Assembly (NCBI GenBank): GCA_012729815.1
Contig: JAAYCJ010000226.1
Location: 1-44,705, forward strand
Source: Phycisphaerae bacterium
Lineage (GTDB): Bacteria; Planctomycetota; Phycisphaerae; JAAYCJ01
Length of the DNA stretch: 44,705 bases
Direction: 5' to 3'
Under the pieces are notes generated by a model. The model worked only from the letters and a program-made list of their open reading frames with translations, was not told where the DNA came from and made no database searches. Below, one piece after another: positions 39,918-44,705 of this stretch (positions are counted from its first letter, which is position 1; every line of letters starts with the position of its first letter). Both the position numbers and the translations under genes were made by a program.

Positions 39918-42899
39918 ATGGGTAGCATCAATCACACAAGAGCAGCGGTGAGTCTGTGCCTGTTGGGGGTTTTGCTTACGGTTGGCTGTGCCCCGCCGAT
40001 CAGTAAGCTTGAGCCGGGTGACACCGAGTTCGAGTCGGTTCAGGGCGACTGGTACGGTGGGATGGGGGCGTTGGCGCCGACGAATGACGAGCAGAGGGAC
40101 CAAGGCGCGCCGGGCGAGGCTCCGACGGAGGGGGCGGATGAGGCGGTCCGCGAGATCGAAGAGGCGGACCTGGCCAAGCAAGTGGGTGACTATCTCTATA
40201 TCCTCCATGAATACCGGGGTTTCCGCGTGGTGGACGTTTCGGACTGGTCGTCGCCGAAACTGTTGGGCAAAGCCGAGGTGCTGGGCACGCCGCTGGAGAT
40301 GTACGTGGTGGACGGTCTGGCGGTGGTGGTCAGCAGCGACTGGCCGCGGTGCCGGCTGACCGCGACGGGCGAGGCGGAGCATGTCGGTGGCAGCCATGTT
40401 TATGCGCTGAGCCTGGCCGACCCGGACCACGTGGCGGTGCTGGACCGGTTCGACTTTGAGGGCCAGATCGCTGAGACCCGCCGGGTGGGCCAGGTGGTCT
40501 ACATCGCCGGGTATCGCGACGGTTGGGCGGGATGGGGCTATGCGGAACCGGCGCCGCTTGGCGACGCGGCTGTCTCGTCGGCGCAGGTGAACGCGGACAC
40601 GACGGGTGCCAACGACGGATTCGTGGCCTCGGTGAACATCGCCGACCCGAATGACGTTCAGTTGGTCGATCAGGTGGAATTCCCAGCCACGGCGAGCTAC
40701 ATCCACGCCACGACCGATGCGGTGTTTGTGGCTGGGTACAGTTGGCAGACCGATCGGACCAAGATCGTTTACGTCGATATCAGCGACCCGGCTGGGGCGA
40801 TCGTGGTGCGAAGCTCGGGAGCGGTGCCGGGTTATATACTGAATCGTTTTTCGCTGGACGCCTACGACGGTGTGCTTCGGGTGGTGACCGAGGCGTGGCC
40901 GCAGTGGCAGCCGGGACAGAACTGGGAGGATTTCAGCGGTCCGGCGGTGCGGCTGTACACCTTCGATATCAGCAACCCGGACGAGGTGACCTCGCTGGCG
41001 GAGTTGCCGATCGTCAGCGGCGAGACGGTGCGGGCGGTGCGGTTCGCCGGTCCGACCGGTTACGTGGTGACGTTCGAGCAGATCGATCCGCTGTGGGTGA
41101 TCGACCTGCGCGACGGCGCGGCGCCGGCGATCACCGGACACCTGGAGGTGCCGGGCTATTCGACGCACCTGGTGCCGGACGGCGACCGGCTGGTGGCGAT
41201 GGGTGTGGACGCGGGCGAGACGTGGCGGCCGTCGGTGGCGCTGTACGACGTGGCCGATCCGGAGAATCCATCGCAGCTATCGGTGGCGACGCTGGGCGAC
41301 GGCTGGAGTTCGTCGGAGGCCAACTACGACGACAAGGCGTTCAAGGTGCTGCCGGAGGCCAAACTGGTCCTGGTGCCGGTTGATACGTGGGACGACAGCG
41401 GCAGCGTCAACGAGCTGCGAATGCTGGACTACGCCGAGGATGAGCTGGAGGAATTGGCGACGATCGAGCACCGCGGCTCGGCGATCCGGTCGGGCGTGGA
41501 CCTGGAGGACGCGGCGTTGTGGATCCTGAGCCGCCAGGCCCTTCAGACGCTGGACATCGCGGATCGGACCGCGCCGGAGTCGCTGGCGACGATTTCGCTG
41601 GCGGAAAACGTCCTGCGGTACAAGGTCGTGGGCGACTACGGTCTGCGGCTGGTGGGCAACGGGGATTACTGGTACGGCGCGGGCGGTCTGGAGCTTCAGG
41701 TGGTCCGGGCGGATCAGCCGGAGGCGGGCGAGGTGCTGGCGTCGGCGCCGCTGGAGGTGTTCGGCGGGTGTCTGAGCCTCCTCGATGACGAGCGTGCGGT
41801 GGTCAGCGGGTCGGACGGCGAAGGTAAGACGCGTCTGGCGGTGTTGGACCTGACGGCGCTTCCTGAATTGAAGGTTCTCGACGAACGGACGTTCGATTTC
41901 TACTCGACCGGCGGCTACTACTACGGCGGCTACGGCGGATACCCAGCGGCAGAGGATGCCGCCGCCAAGTCGTCGGTGGATATGGTCAGTCCGTGGGGCG
42001 GATATGGCGAGCCGCTGGTCCTGGAGAACGGGGCGCTGGTCTTCCAGTCCTATGACTGGTCGGAACAGGACTACGGCGGTTCGGTGTTGAAGATCGTAAC
42101 GATCAGCGACGCGGGCAAGGCCGCCCTTGCCGCCACGGTGGAACTGGGCGGGAGCAGTAGTGCGACGCGGATCAATGAAGTGGTCGGCGTGATGGCGTCG
42201 GGCGATGCGGTCTACGTCAGTTCGGTGGAGGTGTCGTTCGGCTTGGTGCCCTGGCTTGCGCCTCCGCGTTTGAAGTACTACCTGCGTGAGGTGGATTGCA
42301 GCGATCCGGTTCGGCCGGCGATGGGTCGGGCGGTGAACGTTCCCGGCATTCTGGTCGGCGTGGACGGGGAGTACCTGTTCACGCTGGACATGTACCTCGG
42401 CCGCAACTACGAGACGCAGTGGCGGTTCTGTTCGCTGAAGCGCGACGGGTCCAAGGCGGTGCTGCAGGAGGCGATCGATCTGCCGGAGGCCGGATGGGTC
42501 GATGCTCGCTGCCGCAACGGCATGGCGCTGCTGAGCCTTGAGGGACGGGGCTACTACGCCTCGAACGGCGCGGAGAGCGAGGATGACCGGTGCGGATGGG
42601 ACAAGGGCGTGTGGATGAGCATTGACATCCGCGACGGCCGCGACATTGAGGTGGTCAGCGAGCTGGAGCTGTCGCCCGCGCCCTCGGTGGTGGGCCTGAG
42701 CGACGCGTACGCGATCGGCCAGGTCAACTCGTGGGATGGCCAACTCGTGCTGCTGCGGATCGGCGAGGACAAGTCGCTGACGCTGGAAGGCGTGACGGAC
42801 GTCAAGGGCCAGGTGCAGGACATCTGGCTGCGGGACGGCGCGATGGACGTGGCGTGCGGTTACGGCGGCGTGGTGACGGTCGAGCTGGCCGGTCAATAA
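39918..42899 (+). CDS. Large lipoprotein with secreted beta-propeller domain
   Basis: 993 residues. ATG 39918 is chosen because GGAGGT ends seven bases before it; ATG 39903 overlaps that site. Signal peptide with lipobox near residue 24 (VLLTVGCAPP). Then repeated propeller-blade motifs: EADLAKQVGDYLYILHEYRGFRVVDVSDW, HVYALSLADPDHVAVLDRF, and several V-D-S-DP-and-L-type turns. This resembles the archaeal/bacterial secreted beta-propeller family (Beta_propel, COG4880). A Tyr/Gly-rich stretch near 660-680 (TGGYYYGGYGGY) probably is a loop. No enzymatic motif seen; binding or scaffolding is more likely. Codon use matches the neighbours. Confidence 0.75.
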   Translation: MGSINHTRAAVSLCLLGVLLTVGCAPPISKLEPGDTEFESVQGDWYGGMGALAPTNDEQRDQGAPGEAPTEGADEAVREIEEADLAKQVGDYLYILHEYRGFRVVDVSDWSSPKLLGKAEVLGTPLEMYVVDGLAVVVSSDWPRCRLTATGEAEHVGGSHVYALSLADPDHVAVLDRFDFEGQIAETRRVGQVVYIAGYRDGWAGWGYAEPAPLGDAAVSSAQVNADTTGANDGFVASVNIADPNDVQLVDQVEFPATASYIHATTDAVFVAGYSWQTDRTKIVYVDISDPAGAIVVRSSGAVPGYILNRFSLDAYDGVLRVVTEAWPQWQPGQNWEDFSGPAVRLYTFDISNPDEVTSLAELPIVSGETVRAVRFAGPTGYVVTFEQIDPLWVIDLRDGAAPAITGHLEVPGYSTHLVPDGDRLVAMGVDAGETWRPSVALYDVADPENPSQLSVATLGDGWSSSEANYDDKAFKVLPEAKLVLVPVDTWDDSGSVNELRMLDYAEDELEELATIEHRGSAIRSGVDLEDAALWILSRQALQTLDIADRTAPESLATISLAENVLRYKVVGDYGLRLVGNGDYWYGAGGLELQVVRADQPEAGEVLASAPLEVFGGCLSLLDDERAVVSGSDGEGKTRLAVLDLTALPELKVLDERTFDFYSTGGYYYGGYGGYPAAEDAAAKSSVDMVSPWGGYGEPLVLENGALVFQSYDWSEQDYGGSVLKIVTISDAGKAALAATVELGGSSSATRINEVVGVMASGDAVYVSSVEVSFGLVPWLAPPRLKYYLREVDCSDPVRPAMGRAVNVPGILVGVDGEYLFTLDMYLGRNYETQWRFCSLKRDGSKAVLQEAIDLPEAGWVDARCRNGMALLSLEGRGYYASNGAESEDDRCGWDKGVWMSIDIRDGRDIEVVSELELSPAPSVVGLSDAYAIGQVNSWDGQLVLLRIGEDKSLTLEGVTDVKGQVQDIWLRDGAMDVACGYGGVVTVELAGQ

Positions 42900-43019
42900 A
42901 GGCCTTGGGACCGGCTGGCGAATAGAGTAAGATGGACGTGCAAGCAGCCGCGGGAGGTGAGGGCGACCTTGCCTCCCGCGGTTCTGTTCCGGTGGTGCGA
43001 TCGAGACGGAGGGCGAACG

Positions 43020-44084
43020 TTGCGGGTAGTGGTGGTGATAGTCGATTCGTTGCGGCGGGACCATCTGGCCGCGTACGGCAATACGTGGCTGGAGTGTGCG
43101 AATGTTTCGGGTCTGGCCGAGCGGTCGGTGGTGTTCGAGAACGTGCGGACCGATCGTCCGGGCTGCGCGTCGTTCCGGTTCGAGCTGATGACGGGCCTTG
43201 CCGCGTCGCGGCTGCGGGATCTTGCGGCGGCGGGAGCATTGGCGGCTGCGGAGGCGACTCTGCCGGGCCTGCTGCGCGAGAAGGGCGTCTTTACGGGCCT
43301 GGTCAGCGATCATCGACGGGCAATGGAGGTCTACCGGCCGGCGTGCGATTTTGACTTTGTGCTGTATCAGCCCGGGCAGGGCGGCGACCCGATGCCGGAT
43401 GGTCCGGAACGGCTGGCCACGCCGTTTGAGGGCGGCGCCGGACGCGAGCCGATCGCTCCGCAGTTTGCGCCGGACCGGCTTTGGCTGGAGCGGTACTTTC
43501 GCAATCGCGCAGCCCTGGCGGGCGCATTCGATCCGACGGAGAAGCTTTTCGATCTGGCCTCGGACGCGGTGGTGCGGCTGGCCGATCGCGAGGATTGGCT
43601 GATGGTGGTGGATTGCCATGGATTGAGTCAGCCGTGGGACCCGCCGGAGGATTTCGCCCGGTATCGGCCGGAGAATCAGCTTGGCAAGCTGGCGTGGCTC
43701 GGGCCGCGGGCGGTGCGATCGGACGAGTTGGATGAGGGGCAGTTGCGGTTCCTCCGCTGCGCGTACGCCGACAGTTGCCTGTTTTTCGATCACGCGCTGG
43801 GCGGTTTTCTGGAGACGGTGCGCGGACAGGATGACGTGCGGTTGTGGCTGGTCAGCGATCACGGCGTGATGATCGGCGACGACGGGTTCGTCGGCTTTGA
43901 CGAATCGATGGCCAACGACGCGGTGCGGGAGTTGGTGCTGATGGCTTCGGGTTCGCAGGAGCGTGACGGCCGCGAGTCTGGTCCGGTTCGACCGGCGGAC
44001 CTGCACGCGACGCTGCTGGCGTTGGCGGGCGTGGAGTCGAAGTGGGCAGTCGACGGGAAGGTTATCGATCCGCTGGTCAAATAG
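43020..44084 (+). CDS. Sulfatase-fold (alkaline phosphatase superfamily) protein with degenerate active-site motif
   Basis: 354 residues from TTG 43020, with GGAGG seven bases before; the upstream frame has no ribosome site. MRVVVVIVDSLRRDHLAAYG is the N-terminal metal-binding segment of sulfatases, and LWLVSDHGVMIGDDG is the second metal site. Where the formylglycine motif Cys-x-Pro-x-Arg is expected, the sequence is PGCASFRFELMTG (Cys49-Ala-Ser-Phe-Arg53): Pro is replaced by Ser, which known maturases are not expected to accept. It is shorter than most sulfatases (about 350 against 450-550). It may be a phosphodiesterase-like relative or an inactive paralogue. Confidence 0.75.
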   Translation: MRVVVVIVDSLRRDHLAAYGNTWLECANVSGLAERSVVFENVRTDRPGCASFRFELMTGLAASRLRDLAAAGALAAAEATLPGLLREKGVFTGLVSDHRRAMEVYRPACDFDFVLYQPGQGGDPMPDGPERLATPFEGGAGREPIAPQFAPDRLWLERYFRNRAALAGAFDPTEKLFDLASDAVVRLADREDWLMVVDCHGLSQPWDPPEDFARYRPENQLGKLAWLGPRAVRSDELDEGQLRFLRCAYADSCLFFDHALGGFLETVRGQDDVRLWLVSDHGVMIGDDGFVGFDESMANDAVRELVLMASGSQERDGRESGPVRPADLHATLLALAGVESKWAVDGKVIDPLVK

Positions 44085-44130
44085 CGGGAGACATGCCCTA
44101 CCAGCCGGTTCGCTGCGGAAGATGCTTACC

Positions 44131-44161
44131 GGAGCGGATCATTCTCTATCAACTCCGCTCC
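44131..44161. terminator. Hairpin in the convergent gap, possible weak terminator
   Basis: GGAGCGGA (44131-44138), 15-base loop, TCCGCTCC (44154-44161), between convergent genes. No T-run follows on either strand, so a rho-independent terminator is not proven. The remaining bases of the 165-base gap show nothing else. Confidence 0.35.
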
Positions 44162-44249
44162 GCGTGGTCCGCGTGCTCTGTGCCATCCGAAAAGGAAGTC
44201 GAATAGCCGCGGCACAATCCCGCTCTCTCATGGCCGCAAGGTTCCGCCC

Positions 44250-44705
44250 CTATTCCGGTCCCTTTAGAAGATCTTGGTCGAATTCGGCCAGGCCGATGCC
44301 TTCAGCGGGCGCGGGCAGCGGGTCGTTTGGATAGCGCGGTTTGCCGTCGTGGACGGTGGCGCTGGCATTGTAGAAGACCAGGACGCGGCCGTTCCAGGCC
44401 ACGGGCGCCGCCCAGGACATGATCATGCCGCAGTCGAAGCGGCCCTTTTGGCCCAGGGGCAGGACGGGCCGCCGGTCATTTTCACGCCGCCAGGTCCAGC
44501 CGTCGAGGCTGGTCACGAGTTGGGCGTCCATGATCTGCTCGGCGGTGTGGTGCGTGTGGAGGAAACCGGCGTATCCCCGGCCGGCGCGGAAGGGGGTGAG
44601 CCAGTAGAACTGCACGTCGGGCGGGTCGAGGCGGTCGGGTTCGAGAATGGCGATCGGACCGGTCCATGAACCGTGGATGCTCGACGCCCGCCAGATCGAG
44701 ATCAT
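44250..44705 (-). CDS. Five-bladed beta-propeller glycosidase, 3' part (GH43/GH32-like), cut by the window edge
   Basis: 151 codons visible, open through the window end; the ATG at 44703-44705 is probably internal because the first residues (ISIWRASSIHGSWTGP) belong to a blade, not an N-terminus. Later motifs are VQFYWLTPFRAGRGYAGFLH, LVTSLDGWTWRREN, FDCGMIMSWAAPVAWNGRVLVFYNAS, as seen in GH43/GH32/GH68-superfamily propellers and related planctomycete hydrolases. The catalytic Asp of blade 1 lies outside the window. Stop TAG at 44250. Confidence 0.65.
   Translation of the reverse strand: MISIWRASSIHGSWTGPIAILEPDRLDPPDVQFYWLTPFRAGRGYAGFLHTHHTAEQIMDAQLVTSLDGWTWRRENDRRPVLPLGQKGRFDCGMIMSWAAPVAWNGRVLVFYNASATVHDGKPRYPNDPLPAPAEGIGLAEFDQDLLKGPE

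Noticed and set aside
41277-44006. 909-codon open frame on the minus strand
   Set aside because: Arg/His/Gln-rich and without domains; it is antisense to the beta-propeller lipoprotein and the sulfatase-fold gene, both with signal or active-site motifs.

Overview
High-GC bacterial DNA that most resembles a Planctomycetota genome, probably class Phycisphaerae. Pointers are RHS-type proteins with Asp-Pro-Asn-rich segments, Asp-Pro-Asn linkers in secreted proteins, cohesin-like and dockerin-like domains, sulfatase-fold enzymes, GH32- and GH29-like hydrolases and GTG/TTG starts. This assignment is inferred from gene content; no 16S gene is present.

Layout. 1-3960 is a mobile, recombining RHS locus. 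Two 5'-truncated RHS cores each carry a different C-terminal tip, and each is followed by a small multi-TM protein. Remnants of a REP-associated transposase, a 15-mer repeat array and hairpins border the locus. 3960-5880 holds a frameshifted Na+-coupled NSS transporter and a 37-aa MetS-like partner. 6099-7250 is inositol-3-phosphate synthase. 7216-13318 is an uncharacterised cluster: two paralogous Rossmann/radical-SAM proteins around a large glycosyltransferase, plus a third radical-SAM protein. 13352-16097 is a GH32-like hydrolase and URO-D-like protein operon. 17091-18865 is a lower-GC ATPase plus putative PD-(D/E)XK nuclease operon, probably defensive. 19227-23017 carries a TlyA-like methyltransferase, a nested inverted-repeat element, rpsT, a phosphotransferase and a sulfatase. 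23272-27063 is one 1263-residue secreted or anchored protein with cohesin, dockerin, C39-like peptidase and propeller regions. 27120-31323 is a four-gene nonulosonic-acid-like surface sugar operon. Housekeeping genes follow (tRNA-His, fba, rpsA). 34739-38987 has a GH29-like protein, a small conserved-looking protein overlapping a nucleotidyltransferase, a second nucleotidyltransferase, and archaeal-type phosphoglycerate mutase. 39068-44705 has two lipoproteins, a sulfatase-fold protein with a degenerate active-site motif, and the 3' part of a beta-propeller glycosidase.

How genes may work together. The NeuB/SpsF operon would make a CMP- or NDP-activated acidic sugar. The glycosyltransferase of the radical-SAM cluster has an N-terminal region resembling Maf/DUF115 proteins, which transfer such sugars to proteins, so the two loci may be connected (inference). 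The ATPase and nuclease genes overlap by ATGA, are AT-richer than their neighbours and are the best candidate for an undescribed defence pair. Strong promoter-like sequences, several with a 16-bp spacer, precede rpsT, fba, rpsA and ino1. All functional calls are by motif recognition; no database search was possible.
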